Assembly: GCF_013415115.1 (NCBI RefSeq)
Contig: NZ_JACCDD010000003.1
Location: 186,001 to 250,000, forward strand
Direction: 5' to 3'
DNA length: 64,000 nt
Origin: Vreelandella zhaodongensis
GTDB lineage: Bacteria > Pseudomonadota > Gammaproteobacteria > Pseudomonadales > Halomonadaceae
Shown here in pieces: positions 11,001 through 23,553 of the stretch. The notes under the pieces are model-generated. The model was not told where the DNA came from. It was given only the letters and a program-made list of their open reading frames with translations, and made no database searches. The first letter of the stretch is position 1; the number at the start of each line of letters is the position of its first letter. A program made the position numbers and the translations under genes.

Positions 11001-11398
11001 ACTGGGTCGATTTCAAATCTGACTTGGCGTGAGCGCATAAGCCACCAGGCGGCATAGCCAAACATACCCGGCCACCACAACGCACTAGCCCCCAGCAGCG
11101 AATAAAGCACATCTGCAAGCCAGGCTCCGACAGCGCCCATCCAGTTGCGCACCTCAGTTTCCGGCCCCTGATATGACCAACCAGGGTCGGCAGGATGGTA
11201 ACTAAACAGCGCGAGTAATAAGAATACACACAGCGCCAGCAAAACGACGACGACACCTTCCCGTGCCGAGCCTTGCAGGCGCAGGCCAAACCGACGAGCC
11301 TTGTCCTTTGCGGCTTTAACCCGCCCTGAAGTGGCTGTCGTTGATGGTTGACGCGAGTTACGTTGCGTTCGCTTGTCTACCGCCTTATTTACTTTCAA
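8036..11398 (-). CDS. ftsK: DNA translocase FtsK
   Basis: Septal DNA pump that moves the chromosome termini and activates XerCD at dif. It has 1,120 residues: four N-terminal membrane segments (about 50-215), an Ala/Glu/Pro-rich linker (about 230-620), the RecA-like motor with Walker [13 protein letters not shown] and Walker [14 protein letters not shown], and the C-terminal gamma winged helix (about 1050-1115) with [20 protein letters not shown]. The start is TTG at 11398 with GGGAG a few bases upstream. The linker contains two coding tandem repeats (9765-9818 and 9902-9955). It is divergent from aat. Firm assignment. Confidence 0.98.
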   Translation of the reverse strand: MKVNKAVDKRTQRNSRQPSTTATSGRVKAAKDKARRFGLRLQGSAREGVVVVLLALCVFLLLALFSYHPADPGWSYQGPETEVRNWMGAVGAWLADVLYSLLGASALWWPGMFGYAAWWLMRSRQVRFEIDPVAIAVHSGGLVLLIFGTTMLGALHFYSPDSILPYASGGILGEGLVNTLKPLVSGGGVGLISAALILVGFPLFSGMSWLQVADELGSRLCKLGGWINARRAKGSKKRAERAAARAAAKVAAQKVKEKPLSEFKTVQQESSAIRANHGESDRRAEPAREGSRVRREPSFSATTDTSIPWQAAAFSSALSAKDTPESVPQETTKAPSVEVPAASQPEEKANSATESSIREPDAIADKPAPEAEPPENVRRSAEPEQPSTPLEETATAEEMRAAKSDAVVSKLSEPHEDAFAVRANDESDETAPSISLSAKESTPVSDDTAPGNIPGIGPIRQEAEAASFASFTSPRNEAAPSVDESERVDELEHIDEPEHASAPAPEQSEYIPEQAPVTAPRDDAYHHAAPAAPAAPAAPAAPAAPAPRYERVPEVVPEPVWDDEDDLPEPGVAPVASGVHQESTLPSELEEKDADNGPALWTVEHLQSQRPAFETIDEPEGDVPSLQLLTPPEPYQPNYTDEQLADMAELLEVRLREYGVKAEVVDTWPGPVITRFEIKPAAGVKVSKISNLAKDLARSLMVKSVRVVEVIPGRPTVGIEIPNPNRAMIRLREVIDSDRYQQENSPLTMALGQDIGGGPVVANLGKMPHLLVAGTTGSGKSVGVNAMLISMLLKAKPSELKLIMVDPKMLELSVYDGIPHLLAPVVTDMKEAANSLRWCVAEMERRYKLMAAMGVRNIAGFNARLDEAEQAGAQVADPLWEPQPWEMHQTPPILEKLPYIVVVIDEFADMFMIVGKKVEELIARLAQKARAAGIHLILATQRPSVDVVTGLIKANIPSRMAFQVSSRIDSRTILDQGGAESLLGHGDMLYLPAGSGPPNRIHGAFVDDDEVHRVVDDWKRRGAPEYIEEILSGGVSADALTGLEAEGVDGDDAEQDALYDEAVQFVTETRRASISAVQRRFKIGYNRAARLVEAMEGAGVVTSMGTNGAREVLAPPPVGH
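9765..9818 (-). repeat. 9-bp tandem repeat (6 copies) inside ftsK
   Basis: Six head-to-tail copies of GGTGCTGCA/G on the plus strand encode an AAP triplet run in the FtsK linker. In-frame length change would be tolerated, so copy number may vary between strains. Confidence 0.9.
9902..9955 (-). repeat. 18-bp tandem repeat (3 copies) inside ftsK
   Basis: Three degenerate 18-bp units (9902-9919, 9920-9937, 9938-9955) encode six-residue acidic repeats of the form V/I-D-E-x-E-H/R in the FtsK linker. Confidence 0.8.
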
Positions 11399-11516
11399 GC
11401 GATTCTCCCTTTACACCTCGATGGTGCCTTTAATCCACTTGCGAGTTTGCATCATACCGAGCATCCTTTCGCAGTCACAGAGCTTCTACTGCAGAGCTAA
11501 GTAACCGGAGCAAACG

Positions 11517-12269
11517 ATGCTACCTTGGCTTTCATCGCCACAACCTGCCTTTCCCTCTACCGAACTAGCCCTGGATACACCTAACGGGCTTCTTGCCGCA
11601 GGCGGAGAGCTTTCTCCCCACTGGTTAGTTAACGCATACCGGAAAGGAATTTTCCCATGGTATAGCGATGATGACCCTATTTTATGGTGGAGCCCAGATC
11701 CACGTATGATATTGCAGCCAGCAGACTTCAAGCTGCGTCGCAGTCTTGCTAAGCGCCTGCGTAATGGTGGCTTTGTCGTGACTCTGGATCAACAGTTTGA
11801 AAACATTGTTAAAGCATGCGCCGCCCCTCGCCATGGAGAGCCCGGCACCTGGATTAACCCAGATATGCGCCACGCTTACCAGCATCTCCATGCGTTAGGC
11901 ATTGCCCACAGCATAGAAGTACACCTAGAAGGCCAGCTGGTTGGCGGGCTTTATGGGCTAGCAATGGGCCCTGTGTTTTTTGGTGAATCCATGTTCTCAA
12001 AGGTACCGGATGCTTCTAAAATTGCCCTGGCTCACTTGGCTCGTGCGATGCAGCAACATGAGGGTAAACTGATCGATTGCCAAATGCACACACCACACTT
12101 GGCCAGCCTGGGTGCTACAACAGTCGCCCGCGCGTCGTTCATCAACTATCTTGAGAAGTGGCTGCCCGAAAAGGCATTTGGCTTAACACACTTGGCCGAT
12201 GAAACACTTACTGTACCCGAGTCACCGTGGCTTCACGACATTGCTTCGACCCATCACTCGGAATGGTAA
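11517..12269 (+). CDS. aat: Leucyl/phenylalanyl-tRNA--protein transferase
   Basis: Adds Leu or Phe from charged tRNA to proteins with N-terminal Lys or Arg, making primary bacterial N-degrons. It has 250 residues; signatures include GLLAAGGELSP, YRKGIFPWYSDDDPILWWSPDPR (continuous in two parts), GTWINPDM, GLYGLAMGPVFFGESMFS and IDCQMHTPHLASLGA. GGAG sits before the ATG. It is followed by bpt after 60 bp, so the two N-end transferases probably form one transcript. ClpS and ClpA, which use these tags, are encoded nearby at 13.6-16.4 kb. Confidence 0.97.
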   Translation: MLPWLSSPQPAFPSTELALDTPNGLLAAGGELSPHWLVNAYRKGIFPWYSDDDPILWWSPDPRMILQPADFKLRRSLAKRLRNGGFVVTLDQQFENIVKACAAPRHGEPGTWINPDMRHAYQHLHALGIAHSIEVHLEGQLVGGLYGLAMGPVFFGESMFSKVPDASKIALAHLARAMQQHEGKLIDCQMHTPHLASLGATTVARASFINYLEKWLPEKAFGLTHLADETLTVPESPWLHDIASTHHSEW

Positions 12270-12270
12270 A

Positions 12271-12315
12271 CGTATTCACACTAGCCGTATTCAAACCAGC
12301 GGTATTCAAACTAAG
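12271..12315 (+). repeat. 15-bp tandem triplet between aat and bpt
   Basis: Three adjoining 15-bp units with core GTATTCAMACYAGC (12271-12285, 12286-12300, 12301-12315) fill the aat-bpt gap and end just before the bpt ribosome site AAGGAGG at 12316-12322. Confidence 0.8.
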
Positions 12316-12329
12316 CAAGGAGGCAAGCC

Positions 12330-13064
12330 GTGAGTAGTAACGCTCCTCGCCGCCCAGTGCGGGATTTGCGCTTCTTCCTAACTGTTCCTCATGCCTGCAG
12401 CTACCTTCCCGGCCACGAGGCAACAACGCTCTTTTTGGACCCCCAGGAGTCCCCCGTTCCAGGCGTATATGACTCGCTCGCTTTACTAGGGTTCCGTCGT
12501 AGCGGTCGCCACTTGTATCGCCCTCACTGCGAAGGTTGCAATGCCTGTCGCTCGGTACGTATTCCAGTTAACGACTTTAGCCCCAACCGTACCCAGCGCA
12601 AAGTTTCGCGACTCAATACCGATATTTCGACACGCGTTGTGCCTGCACGCTATGACGCAGATCATTATGCACTATATGCCGACTATATTCGTTTACGCCA
12701 TGCCGATGGTGACATGTACCCCCCAAGCCGCGAGCAGTACCGTACGTTTTTGACACTTGACGAACCTTATGCACACCTATTGGAAATGCATTTAGACGGA
12801 AAACTTGTCGCGGTAGCAGCTTTTGATCAGTTGGAGCACGGGTTATCTGCCATTTACACCTTCTTTAATGTTAACAACAACCTAGAAAAGCGATCACTTG
12901 GCACCTTTGCTATCCTGAAGCTTGTTGAGCTTTGCCGTGAGCAAGCCCTCCCCCACCTCTACCTTGGGTACTGGATCGAGGAGTGCAGGAAGATGCGTTA
13001 TAAACGCGCTTTCTCACCAATAGAGGTTCTTGATGGGCGACATTGGCGGCCTTTAATTCGCTAA
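12330..13064 (+). CDS. bpt: Aspartate/glutamate leucyltransferase (bacterial ATE1-like)
   Basis: Transfers Leu to N-terminal Asp or Glu, creating substrates for ClpS. It has 244 residues. The N-terminal HxC and CEGCNAC cysteine region (RPHCEGCNACRSVRIPV) and the C-terminal GTFAILKLVELCREQALPHLYLGYWIEECRKMRYK region (listed here in one passage but read as separate motifs GTFAILKL, LYLGYWIE, MRYK) are typical of Bpt. The start is GTG at 12330 with AAGGAGG 7 bases upstream. It lies between aat and infA. Family assignment is strong; substrate choice is from the family. Confidence 0.94.
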   Translation: MSSNAPRRPVRDLRFFLTVPHACSYLPGHEATTLFLDPQESPVPGVYDSLALLGFRRSGRHLYRPHCEGCNACRSVRIPVNDFSPNRTQRKVSRLNTDISTRVVPARYDADHYALYADYIRLRHADGDMYPPSREQYRTFLTLDEPYAHLLEMHLDGKLVAVAAFDQLEHGLSAIYTFFNVNNNLEKRSLGTFAILKLVELCREQALPHLYLGYWIEECRKMRYKRAFSPIEVLDGRHWRPLIR

Positions 13065-13135
13065 ACTTGCCAGCTTTTTTGCCTTGCTGGCAGGCTTACG
13101 GCACAATATAGCGCTGCTTGCTGGGCACACGTCAT

Positions 13136-13164
13136 TTGACGCGGCCCATTTAAGTGACTATTTA
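13136..13164 (+). promoter_or_regulatory. Candidate infA promoter
   Basis: TTGACG at 13136-13141 is a good -35. With a 17-base spacer the -10 would be TATTTA (13159-13164), which is weak. It lies 38 bases before the infA ATG. The short bpt-infA gap and the essential nature of infA make an own promoter likely. Confidence 0.35.
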
Positions 13165-13202
13165 CCTAAACCGCTACGTTAAATAAGTGAGGATCTGCCT
13201 AT

Positions 13203-13421
13203 ATGGCACGCGAAGATCATATTGAAATGGAAGGTGTTATTGTTGATACCCTTCCCAACACCATGTTCCGTGTTGAGCTGGAAAACGGCCATGTCGTTAC
13301 CGCTCACATCTCTGGCAAGATGCGTAAAAACTACATTCGCATTCTGACAGGCGACAAGGTAAAGGTAGAGCTAACGCCCTACGATCTTTCAAAAGGCCGT
13401 ATTGTTTACCGCTCGCGCTAA
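13203..13421 (+). CDS. infA: Translation initiation factor IF-1
   Basis: Binds the ribosomal A site during initiation. It has 72 residues, the standard length, one S1-like OB fold: [39 protein letters not shown] and [17 protein letters not shown] are near-invariant segments. GAGG precedes the ATG by about 10 bases. It is convergent with clpA. The location beside aat/bpt and clpA matches many gammaproteobacteria. Confidence 0.98.
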   Translation: MAREDHIEMEGVIVDTLPNTMFRVELENGHVVTAHISGKMRKNYIRILTGDKVKVELTPYDLSKGRIVYRSR

Positions 13422-13594
13422 GCCTTAATAACGCCTTCAAGCAAACACTGCCCGCGCATGCACGCAACATGACTGCAAGCACAGCGTAAGTACGGCGCCG
13501 CTCAATGGAAACGACAACGCCCCGTCGATGACAGGGCGCTGTGCTTTAGTGGTGCTTAGGCTTTAGTGAAACTTAGGTGAACTTAGCGCTCTTT

Positions 13595-15874
13595 TTAGGG
13601 CGCGTCCGCCATCTCTGGCTCTGTCGACAGATGCAGCTCGCCTTCCTCAAGGTTTACATGCACGATGCCGCCCTGCTCAGCCAACTCGCCGAATAGGATC
13701 ATCTCAGCCAGCGGTTTTTTCAGTTTCTCCTGGATCAGACGAGCCATGGGACGAGCCCCCATATCCGGATCGTAACCTTTTTCCGCCAACCAATCTCTCG
13801 CCGTATCATCGACCTCAAGCTGTACCCGTTTTTCATCCAACTGTGCCTGCAGTTCGATGAGGAACTTATCAACGACATTGCGCACAACGGTGGTCGGCAA
13901 CGCATGGAACTGAATAATGCCGTCCAGGCGGTTACGGAACTCCGGTGAGAAAGTGCGCCGAATCACTTCCATTGCATCCGTAGAGTGGTCTTGACTCTGG
14001 AAGCCGATAGAGCGACGCGACGCCTGCTCAGCCCCTGCATTAGACGTCATAATCAGGATAACGTGACGGAAATCCGCCTCGCGGCCATTATTATCCGTCA
14101 AACGTCCGTGATCCATCACCTGTAGCAACAGGTTGAACACTTCAGGGTGTGCCTTCTCAATCTCATCTAGCAGCAACACACAATGCGGCTGCTTAGTGAC
14201 AGCTTCGGTTAACAGACCACCTTGATCATAGCCGACATAGCCCGGAGGAGCGCCGATCAAACGTGAAACGGTATGTCGCTCCATGTATTCCGACATATCA
14301 AAGCGTACTAACTCGATACCCATGATATGGGACAACTGCTTAGCAACCTCGGTTTTACCCACACCAGTAGGACCTGCAAACAGGAAACTACCAACGGGTT
14401 TGTCTGGCGATTTCAGCCCCGCCCGAGACAGCTTAATTGCTGCCGAGAGCGTATCAATCGCCTCGTCTTGACCGAATACCAACATTTTGAGATCACGGTC
14501 GAGCTTTTCTAGTAACTTACGATCAGAACTAGAAACGCTCTTCGGTGGGATACGCGCTATCGATGCAACCACGGCTTCCACTTGTTCCACATCAATAGTG
14601 TGAGCCCGCACTTCCGGTGGCAGCATGCGCTGATGGGCGCCAGCCTCATCAATCACATCGATGGCTTTATCTGGGAGGAAACGGTCATTGATATAACGAT
14701 CCGCCAGGCGTGCCGCACTCTCCAACGCACCATCGGTATATTTCAGCTCATGGTGCTCTTCAAAGCGCGAGCGTAACCCTTTGAGAATTTTGATGGTATC
14801 GTCCACGGAAGGCGCTAGCACATCGACTTTCTGGAAGCGTCGGGCCAGAGCGCGGTCTTTCTCAAAAATACCGCGAAATTCTTGGAAAGTCGTCGAGCCA
14901 ATACAACGTAGCTCACCGGAGGAAAGCAAGGGCTTCAACAGATTAGATGCATCCATCACGCCACCCGAGGCAGCACCTGCGCCAATGACGGTGTGAATCT
15001 CATCAATAAACAGCACCGCATTGGGCTGCTTACGCAGCTCGCCAAGCAAGCTTTTCAGGCGTTTCTCAAAGTCACCACGATACTTGGTACCTGCCAATAA
15101 CGCGCCCATATCCAATGAGTAAACCACCGCGTCGGCAATGACTTCCGGTACGTCTTCTTCAACGATACGCTTGGCCAAACCTTCAGCGATAGCGGTTTTG
15201 CCAACACCAGCCTCACCGACCAGCAGCGGGTTATTTTTACGACGGCGAGCAAGAATTTGCACCACGCGCTCAAGCTCATGGTCGCGACCAATCAGCGGGT
15301 CAATTTTGCCTTGGCGGGCCTGCTCGTTCAGGTTGGTTGCGTAACCAGTTAGCGGATGCGCAGCGCCTTCTGCACTCCCTTCTTCTGCGTCATCACTCTC
15401 TTGAGAAGACGGCGATGGCGAGGTGGGACCATGACCAGAGACTTTGGAAATACCGTGGGCAATATAATTGACGGCGTCTACCCGCGCCACGCTCTGCTGC
15501 TTGAGAAAGTATACTGCTTGGCTCTCTTGCTCGGAAAAAATAGCGACCAGTACATTAGCGCCTGTGACTTCGCTCTTACCTGATGACTGTACGTGGAATA
15601 CCGCACGCTGCAGCACCCGCTGAAAACCAAGCGTTGGCTGCGTTTCACGATCCGACTGGCTTTCTGGAATCAGTGGCGTCGTCGAATTAATAAAATCTTG
15701 CAGATCGGAGCGCAGTTTATCCAGATTCGCTCCGCACGCTTTTAGCACGTCAACTGCTGACGCATTATCCAGCAACGCCAGGAGCAGATGCTCAACGGTC
15801 ATAAACTCGTGGCGCTTTGAGCGAGCCACGGTGAATGCCGTGTTCAGGGTCAGTTCAAGTTCTTTACTCAGCAT
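13595..15874 (-). CDS. clpA: ATP-dependent Clp protease ATP-binding subunit ClpA
   Basis: AAA+ unfoldase that feeds substrates to ClpP. It has 759 residues. An N-terminal Clp-N domain ([14 protein letters not shown] to about 145) that docks ClpS is followed by two AAA modules with Walker [16 protein letters not shown] and [14 protein letters not shown], and the ClpP-binding loop IGFQ near residue 610. AAGGGGA lies before the ATG. clpS lies directly upstream on the same strand (138-bp gap), the usual clpS-clpA order. Confidence 0.98.
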   Translation of the reverse strand: MLSKELELTLNTAFTVARSKRHEFMTVEHLLLALLDNASAVDVLKACGANLDKLRSDLQDFINSTTPLIPESQSDRETQPTLGFQRVLQRAVFHVQSSGKSEVTGANVLVAIFSEQESQAVYFLKQQSVARVDAVNYIAHGISKVSGHGPTSPSPSSQESDDAEEGSAEGAAHPLTGYATNLNEQARQGKIDPLIGRDHELERVVQILARRRKNNPLLVGEAGVGKTAIAEGLAKRIVEEDVPEVIADAVVYSLDMGALLAGTKYRGDFEKRLKSLLGELRKQPNAVLFIDEIHTVIGAGAASGGVMDASNLLKPLLSSGELRCIGSTTFQEFRGIFEKDRALARRFQKVDVLAPSVDDTIKILKGLRSRFEEHHELKYTDGALESAARLADRYINDRFLPDKAIDVIDEAGAHQRMLPPEVRAHTIDVEQVEAVVASIARIPPKSVSSSDRKLLEKLDRDLKMLVFGQDEAIDTLSAAIKLSRAGLKSPDKPVGSFLFAGPTGVGKTEVAKQLSHIMGIELVRFDMSEYMERHTVSRLIGAPPGYVGYDQGGLLTEAVTKQPHCVLLLDEIEKAHPEVFNLLLQVMDHGRLTDNNGREADFRHVILIMTSNAGAEQASRRSIGFQSQDHSTDAMEVIRRTFSPEFRNRLDGIIQFHALPTTVVRNVVDKFLIELQAQLDEKRVQLEVDDTARDWLAEKGYDPDMGARPMARLIQEKLKKPLAEMILFGELAEQGGIVHVNLEEGELHLSTEPEMADAP

Positions 15875-16012
15875 GTCAGTCCCCTTTTCGCTGCTACCTA
15901 GGGCGTGTCGCCACCTAGGGGTTGCGTCGGATCAGTTTAATCGACCGGCACTTTCAACATCGGGTACAAATGGCGCTCTTGCAAGCCCCATCGTTAGTTT
16001 TTTTCAACGCTT

Positions 16013-16384
16013 TCAGTCTGCGGCTTCAATATCGCACATCAAAGGATGCTCACATTCGCGGGCATATTCATTGACTTGGTAACTTTTTGTTTCGGCAATA
16101 TCCCGAGTAAAAATACCGCACGTGGCTTTACCTTGCGTGTGTACTGCCAGCATAACTTGCACGGCTTGCTCACTGTCCATGTTGAAAAAGCCTTGTAGCA
16201 CTTCAACCACAAACTCCATGGGAGTGTAATCGTCGTTGTGAAGCACCACCTTATATAAAGGCGGTCGGGCAAGTTCCGGTTCAGCGGGCTGAACCGCCAG
16301 ATCATCATCATACTCAGGTGCATCAGGGCGGCTCACCTCTGCTTGCAGGGTTGGCACCACACATGAAATGTTTAAATTGGGCAT
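16013..16384 (-). CDS. clpS: ATP-dependent Clp protease adaptor ClpS
   Basis: Recognises N-degrons (N-terminal Leu, Phe, Trp, Tyr) and delivers them to ClpA. About 123 residues from ATG 16384; an upstream TTG start adds three residues and neither has a clear ribosome site. Core motifs: [35 protein letters not shown] and a C-terminal EHPLMCDIE. The acidic N-terminal 35 residues fit the flexible ClpA-entering extension. Upstream of clpA on the same strand. Confidence 0.96.
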   Translation of the reverse strand: MPNLNISCVVPTLQAEVSRPDAPEYDDDLAVQPAEPELARPPLYKVVLHNDDYTPMEFVVEVLQGFFNMDSEQAVQVMLAVHTQGKATCGIFTRDIAETKSYQVNEYARECEHPLMCDIEAAD

Positions 16385-16526
16385 AAGCAGCAAGGTTTAT
16401 CGTCTCTTAGCTGGCGGTGGCGTCTTACGGTGCTTGGACTCGTCCATCTAAGCCTAACTCACTATCGTAGGACGCCTATTGCCAGCAAGGGTTCATGGAA
16501 AATACAAAATTAGCATACTAAATAAG

Positions 16527-16560
16527 ACAAAAAACCCTCGCCCACTAAGGCGGGCGAGGG
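16527..16560 (-). terminator. Rho-independent terminator after icd
   Basis: A perfect 9-bp stem CCCTCGCCC/GGGCGAGGG (16535-16543 with 16552-16560) has an 8-base loop. On the minus strand it is followed by a run of seven T (plus A at 16528-16534). It lies 62 bases after the icd stop and upstream of clpS. Confidence 0.9.
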
Positions 16561-16622
16561 ATATCACAGCGTTTTCATTCGCGTTGCCCAGCGACAGCGC
16601 AAACTGCTTGTGATTTCAGACC

Positions 16623-18860
16623 TTAACCGTTCGCGACCATCGCAAGGGCTTCGTTGAGTGTCTTACTCGGGCGCATGACTTGACTAGCCACTTCTCCATT
16701 CGGGTGGTAGTAGCCTTTAAGATCCACTGGCTGCCCTTGCACGCTATTCAGCTCGTCAATGATCGTAGCTTCGTTAGCTTTCAGCGTTTCTACCAAACGG
16801 GCAAAGCGTGTTTTCAGTTCAGCGTCTTGATCCTGAGCTGCCAATGCTTCTGCCCAATACAGCGCCAGATAGAAGTGGCTTCCACGGTTATCAAGTTCAC
16901 CCACTTTGCGTGAAGGTGATTTGTTGCTTTCTAGGAACTTGCCGTTCGCTTCATCCAACGCTTTCGCCAGCAACTTAGCACGGTCATTGTCAAAACGTTT
17001 GGCGAGGTGCTCCAAAGAAGCAACCAGAGCCAGGAACTCACCAAGGCTGTCCCAACGTAGATGATTCTCTTCAAGCAACTGCTGCACGTGTTTAGGTGCG
17101 GAACCACCAGCGCCCGTTTCAAACAGGCCGCCGCCATCCATTAACGGAACAATAGAGAGCATTTTGGCACTGGTGCCCAGCTCTAGAATCGGGAATAGGT
17201 CAGTCAGGTAGTCGCGAAGGATATTGCCCGTCACCGAGATCGTATCAAGACCACGAATCACACGCTCAAGGGTGTAACGCATCGCCCGAACCTGGGACAT
17301 GATATGGATCTCAAGCCCAGCAGTGTCGTGATCCTTAAGGTACGTTTTGACCTTCTTGATCAACTCGTTCTCATGCGGGCGGTAAGGGTCAAGCCAGAAC
17401 ACCGTCGGCATACCAGAATCACGGCAGCGCTCGACGGCCAGCTTCACCCAATCGCGAATCGGTGCATCTTTGACCTGGCACATACGCCAGATATCACCCT
17501 GCTCCACATTCTGCGACAGCAGTACTTCACCTGTATCCAGGTCGGTGATGTTAGCAACACCATCTTCCGGCACTTCGAAGGTCTTATCGTGTGAGCCGTA
17601 CTCTTCGGCTTTCTGCGCCATCAGACCAACATTAGGAACGGTGCCCATAGTTGCTGGATCAAACGCACCGTGCCATTTACAGAAGTTGATCATCTCCTGA
17701 TAGATACGCGCGAACGTCGACTCAGGCATGACGGCTTTGACGTCCTTGAGACGACCATCAGCACCGTACATCTTACCGCCAGCACGGATCATCGCCGGCA
17801 TTGAAGCGTCAACAATCACATCGCTGGGCGAGTGGAAGTTGGTGATGCCGCGAGCCGAATCAACCATTGCCAGCTCTGGGCGCTTGTCATGGCACGCGTG
17901 TAGGTCACTAATGACTTCATCACGTTGGGATTCTGGCAAGGTCGCAATTTTATCGTAAAGATTAGCGATGCCGTTGTTAACATCGACACCCAACTCTTTG
18001 AAGAGATCGCCGTGCTTCTCAAAGGCGTCTTTGTAGAAAATCTTGACGCAGTGCCCGAACACAATCGGGTGCGAGACTTTCATCATCGTCGCCTTGACGT
18101 GCAGTGAGAACATCACGCCGGTCTTGCGTGCGTCCTCGATTTCACGCTCATAAAACTCCAGCAGTGCTTTCTTGCTCATAAACATGCTGTCGATGATTTC
18201 GCCTTCCAACAGCTCGACCCGGGGCTTGAGCACCTTGGTTTCACCGCTGGCGGTGATCAGCTCCATCTTGACGTTGCGGGCACGATCCAAAGTCATCGAC
18301 TTCTCACCGTGGTAGAAGTCGCCACTATGCATGTGCGAAACATGGGTACGCGACGCCTGGCTCCACTCCCCCATAGAATGCGGGTACTTACGCGCGTACT
18401 CTTTGACAGCCTTCGGGGCACGACGGTCGGAGTTACCTTCACGCAGAACGGGGTTAACCGCACTGCCTTTGACTTTGTCGTAGCGCGCTTTAATATCTTT
18501 CTCTTCGTCGCTGCTTGGCTCGTCAGGGTACTCAGGCAGCTTGTAGCCCTGCTCTTGCAGCTCTTTGATCACAGCCCGCAGCTGCGGCATGGAAGCACTG
18601 ATGTTGGGTAATTTGATAATATTGGCTTCAGGAACCTTGGCTAACGCACCTAATTCCGCCAAGTGATCTTCAATACGCTGCTCTTCTGTTAAGTAGTCGG
18701 GGAACAGAGAGAGAACACGAGCCGCCAGGGAAATATCCCGAGTTTCTACCTCAATACCAGCAGCGTCGGTGAATGCATCAATAATCGGTAGCAAAGAGTA
18801 TGTCGCGAGCGCAGGCGCTTCGTCGGTGAGCGTGTAAATGATCTTCGGCGTTTTAGACAT
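16623..18860 (-). CDS. icd: Isocitrate dehydrogenase, NADP-dependent, monomeric type
   Basis: Oxidative decarboxylation of isocitrate to 2-oxoglutarate in the TCA cycle. At 745 residues it is the ~80-kDa monomeric class (IDH-II), not the dimeric E. coli type. Landmarks: [94 protein letters not shown] precedes the ATG. aceA, which competes for isocitrate, is encoded 7 kb away. Two TATAAT-like hexamers sit upstream (see 18861-19149). Confidence 0.97.
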   Translation of the reverse strand: MSKTPKIIYTLTDEAPALATYSLLPIIDAFTDAAGIEVETRDISLAARVLSLFPDYLTEEQRIEDHLAELGALAKVPEANIIKLPNISASMPQLRAVIKELQEQGYKLPEYPDEPSSDEEKDIKARYDKVKGSAVNPVLREGNSDRRAPKAVKEYARKYPHSMGEWSQASRTHVSHMHSGDFYHGEKSMTLDRARNVKMELITASGETKVLKPRVELLEGEIIDSMFMSKKALLEFYEREIEDARKTGVMFSLHVKATMMKVSHPIVFGHCVKIFYKDAFEKHGDLFKELGVDVNNGIANLYDKIATLPESQRDEVISDLHACHDKRPELAMVDSARGITNFHSPSDVIVDASMPAMIRAGGKMYGADGRLKDVKAVMPESTFARIYQEMINFCKWHGAFDPATMGTVPNVGLMAQKAEEYGSHDKTFEVPEDGVANITDLDTGEVLLSQNVEQGDIWRMCQVKDAPIRDWVKLAVERCRDSGMPTVFWLDPYRPHENELIKKVKTYLKDHDTAGLEIHIMSQVRAMRYTLERVIRGLDTISVTGNILRDYLTDLFPILELGTSAKMLSIVPLMDGGGLFETGAGGSAPKHVQQLLEENHLRWDSLGEFLALVASLEHLAKRFDNDRAKLLAKALDEANGKFLESNKSPSRKVGELDNRGSHFYLALYWAEALAAQDQDAELKTRFARLVETLKANEATIIDELNSVQGQPVDLKGYYHPNGEVASQVMRPSKTLNEALAMVANG

Positions 18861-19149
18861 TTTGCGTTAACCTCTTTTTTCTATCGCTGTGATTATAAAG
18901 ATCCTGAGCGACGCGACTCATTCAACGAAAAACCATGCCGCGAAGCAGGCGGGGCCATTATAGTTGGCTTTCCCGGTTATCAATCGGTGGTTCTTACGGT
19001 AGTACCTACGACGGTTCTTTCAGTGGTAATTATGGCAACTCCAGCACGACTCAACCGCTGTTCAAGAGCTAGCTCAGAAGTATACCAGCGCTGCATTTTA
19101 ATCGCATGAGAGATTGTCGACAAATCAAGGGCGACCCCTAAAAGAGCTT
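18861..19149. promoter_or_regulatory. Divergent icd/rluE intergenic region
   Basis: 289 bp without a gene. On the minus strand, TATAAT occurs at 18892-18897 and again at 18957-18962; the second has TTGATA 15 bases upstream, a short spacer. They could serve icd. No clear promoter was found for rluE. No hairpin or repeat stands out. Confidence 0.3.
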
Positions 19150-19752
19150 ATGAGCACCTTATATTTATTGCATAAACCCTATCGCATGCTCTCTCAGTTT
19201 ACCGATCAACAAGGCCGTAACACATTAGCCAATGTTATCGATGTGCCTGGCGTGTATGCCGCAGGTAGGCTTGATTACGACTCGGAAGGCCTGCTGCTAT
19301 TGAGTGATGATGGCAGCCTTATCCACCGCATCGCCCACCCGCGTCACAAACAGCCTAAAACCTACTGGGTGCAGCTCGAAGGGAATATAAGCGATGCCTC
19401 GATTGACGCGCTCAAGAACGGCATCCTCCTTAAAGATGGCCCCACCCAACCTGCAAAGGTACGCCGTATTAAGCCACCTCTTATTGCGGAGCGTGACCCC
19501 GCCATTAGTCCCAAGCGTCATCCGGTAACCAGCTGGATTGAGCTAACCATCACCGAAGGACGCAACCGCCAAGTGCGCCGCATGACTGCCCACGTGGGCT
19601 TCCCTACACTGCGACTGGTGCGCGCGGCGATAGGTCCCTGGCAGTTGGGCGACCTCTCCCCCGGAGAGTGGCGCACAGAAACGCTGCATGCTCCTCGCCC
19701 TACTAGCCCTCCCAAACACAGAGCCCCACGCAAGCACAGGCGCTCCACATGA
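19150..19752 (+). CDS. rluE: 23S rRNA pseudouridine synthase RluE
   Basis: Isomerises U2457 of 23S rRNA (E. coli numbering). About 200 residues from ATG 19150; a TTG 36 bases upstream is in frame but unlikely. The catalytic motif is GRLDYDSEGLLLLSDDG with its Asp, followed by TKxYxV-like KTYWVQLEG and the C-terminal TEGRNRQVRRMTAHVGFP typical of the RsuA/RluE group. The C-terminus is basic (KHRAPRKHRRST). The stop overlaps the nudJ start by ATGA. First gene of rluE-nudJ-mnmA-hflD-purB. Confidence 0.93.
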   Translation: MSTLYLLHKPYRMLSQFTDQQGRNTLANVIDVPGVYAAGRLDYDSEGLLLLSDDGSLIHRIAHPRHKQPKTYWVQLEGNISDASIDALKNGILLKDGPTQPAKVRRIKPPLIAERDPAISPKRHPVTSWIELTITEGRNRQVRRMTAHVGFPTLRLVRAAIGPWQLGDLSPGEWRTETLHAPRPTSPPKHRAPRKHRRST

Positions 19753-20225
19753 GCAACGCAATGACTAAGGGAAATTCGATTAACAACGGAACTATTCGAA
19801 ATACGGTCGCCTGCGTTATTCAGCAAAACGAGCGTTTTTTAATGGTGGAAGAAGACCGCGGCGACACGCAGACAGTTTTCAACCAACCGGCCGGGCATAT
19901 AGAGCCAGGTGAAGGGCCTCTGGCAGCCGTGCTCAGAGAAGTACAAGAAGAAACTGCTTGGCAGGTCACACTAACCAGCTACCTAGGCCTGTATGTGTTT
20001 CATACCCCCGAAGGCCTTACCTTTCATAGCCACGGCTTTATTGCGACGCCTGATGTGTTACTTACATCGCCGATTGATAGCGATATCACGGCGACTCACT
20101 GGCTGACACTGGATGAAATCAGCTCACTCGATGCTGCCGGCCGGCTTCGCAGCTCACTGGTACTCAAGCGTATTAGCGACGCTATTAGCGACCGTAGCTA
20201 TCCCCTCACGGTGATTCAGGAGTGA
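19749..20225 (+). CDS. nudJ: NUDIX hydrolase, NudJ type
   Basis: Nudix phosphohydrolase; E. coli NudJ acts on thiamine pyrophosphate and nucleoside di/triphosphates. It has 158 residues with a full Nudix box from GHIEPGEGPLAAVLREV to QEETA (G-x5-E-x7-REVQEE). ATG 19749 overlaps the rluE stop (ATGA), indicating translational coupling. NudJ identity rests on the box and on synteny with E. coli rluE-nudJ-mnmA. Confidence 0.92.
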   Translation: MSNAMTKGNSINNGTIRNTVACVIQQNERFLMVEEDRGDTQTVFNQPAGHIEPGEGPLAAVLREVQEETAWQVTLTSYLGLYVFHTPEGLTFHSHGFIATPDVLLTSPIDSDITATHWLTLDEISSLDAAGRLRSSLVLKRISDAISDRSYPLTVIQE

Positions 20226-20254
20226 AGCACTCGAAGCACCAAGCTCCCATCGTG

Positions 20255-20260
20255 TATAAT
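20255..20260 (+). promoter_or_regulatory. Candidate mnmA promoter -10 box
   Basis: A perfect TATAAT lies in the nudJ-mnmA gap, 33 bases before the mnmA ATG. The -35 position reads only TCGAAG or CGAAGC, so support is partial. It suggests mnmA-hflD-purB can be expressed apart from rluE-nudJ. Confidence 0.4.
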
Positions 20261-20292
20261 TAGCGCCCAACTGCCCACCACTTCAACTGAGG

Positions 20293-21443
20293 ATGCCAAT
20301 GACATCCACCCATGGCACGTCTACTCATGAAGCGTCCGAGGCCGACACCCCAAAAGTAATTGTTGGCATGTCGGGCGGCGTCGATTCATCGGTTTCCGCT
20401 CTCCTTCTACTCCAACAGGGGTACGAAGTTGAGGGCTTGTTTATGAAGAACTGGGATGAAGACGACGGCACCGAATACTGCACGGCAAAAGAAGACCTTG
20501 CCGATGCCGAGGCGGTGTGCACGAGGCTAGGTATCAAGCTGCATACCGCCAACTTCGCTGCCGAGTATTGGGACAATGTATTTGAGCATTTCCTGGCAGA
20601 GTACAAAGCAGGCAGAACGCCTAATCCCGATATTCTGTGCAACCGAGAGATCAAATTTAAGGTTTTTCTTGAATACGCCGAAATGCTGGGCGCCGATAAA
20701 ATTGCGACCGGACACTATGTGCGCCAAGGGGTTCGTGAAGGTCGCCCACGTCTGCTAAAAGGCTTGGATAGCAATAAAGATCAAAGCTATTTCCTGCACG
20801 CAGTGCCTGAAGCGGCGATTGCACGCACCCTGTTTCCTGTCGGCGAGTTGGAAAAACCCGCCGTTCGGGCACTGGCTGAACAGCACGATCTCATTACCGC
20901 CAAGAAAAAAGACTCTACCGGCATTTGCTTTATCGGCGAGCGCCGCTTCCGCGACTTTTTGCAGCAATACCTACCCGCACAGCCCGGCAATATTGAAACA
21001 CCCGAAGGCGACGTTATTGGCAAACACATGGGGTTAATGTACTACACCCTTGGACAGCGTCAGGGGTTAGGCATTGGTGGCCTAGCCAACTATTCGGAAG
21101 ACCCTTGGTACGTAGCGGCCAAAGATCTGGAGCGCAATGTGTTGATTGTCGTCCAAGGCAAGCACCATCACCTGCTGTTTAGCAATGCTCTGGCCACTGA
21201 AGCGATGGATTGGGTAGCAGGCGAACCGCCTGCCTCGCAGGGCCGTTTTACCGCCAAGACCCGCTACCGTCAAAGTGACTGCCCGTGTGAAGTCCAAGCG
21301 TTGCCCGATGGCTCTGTCGAGGTGGTTTTTGATGCCCCCCAATGGGCGGTGACACCTGGCCAGTCATTGGTACTTTATGATGGTGATATTTGCTTAGGCG
21401 GCGGTGTTATTCGCGCCACTTGGAACACGACGGAGGCAGCCGC

Positions 21444-21447
<4 letters not shown>
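20293..21447 (+). CDS. mnmA: tRNA-uridine 2-sulfurtransferase MnmA
   Basis: Thiolates U34 in tRNA-Lys, -Glu and -Gln using sulfur relayed from TusE/IscS. It has 384 residues. The PP-loop motif is [15 protein letters not shown]; catalytic cysteines are in TPNPDILCN and [16 protein letters not shown]. The first about 15 residues ([16 protein letters not shown]) are a non-conserved extension; ATG 20293 or 20299 can serve, with TGAGGA upstream. hflD begins within its last codons (ATGA). Confidence 0.97.
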
Positions 21448-23532
<2,085 letters not shown>

Positions 23533-23553
23533 ACGACGCCCTAGGATAACGCC

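Noticed and set aside
13068..13092. Hairpin TGCCAGC/GCTGGCA just after bpt as a terminator
   Set aside because: The T-run is in the loop, not after the stem, and the downstream bases are not T-rich.
13515..13540. Imperfect stem CGCCCCGTC/GACAGGGCG as clpA terminator
   Set aside because: Has an internal mismatch and only a broken T-run on the minus strand, so support is too weak.
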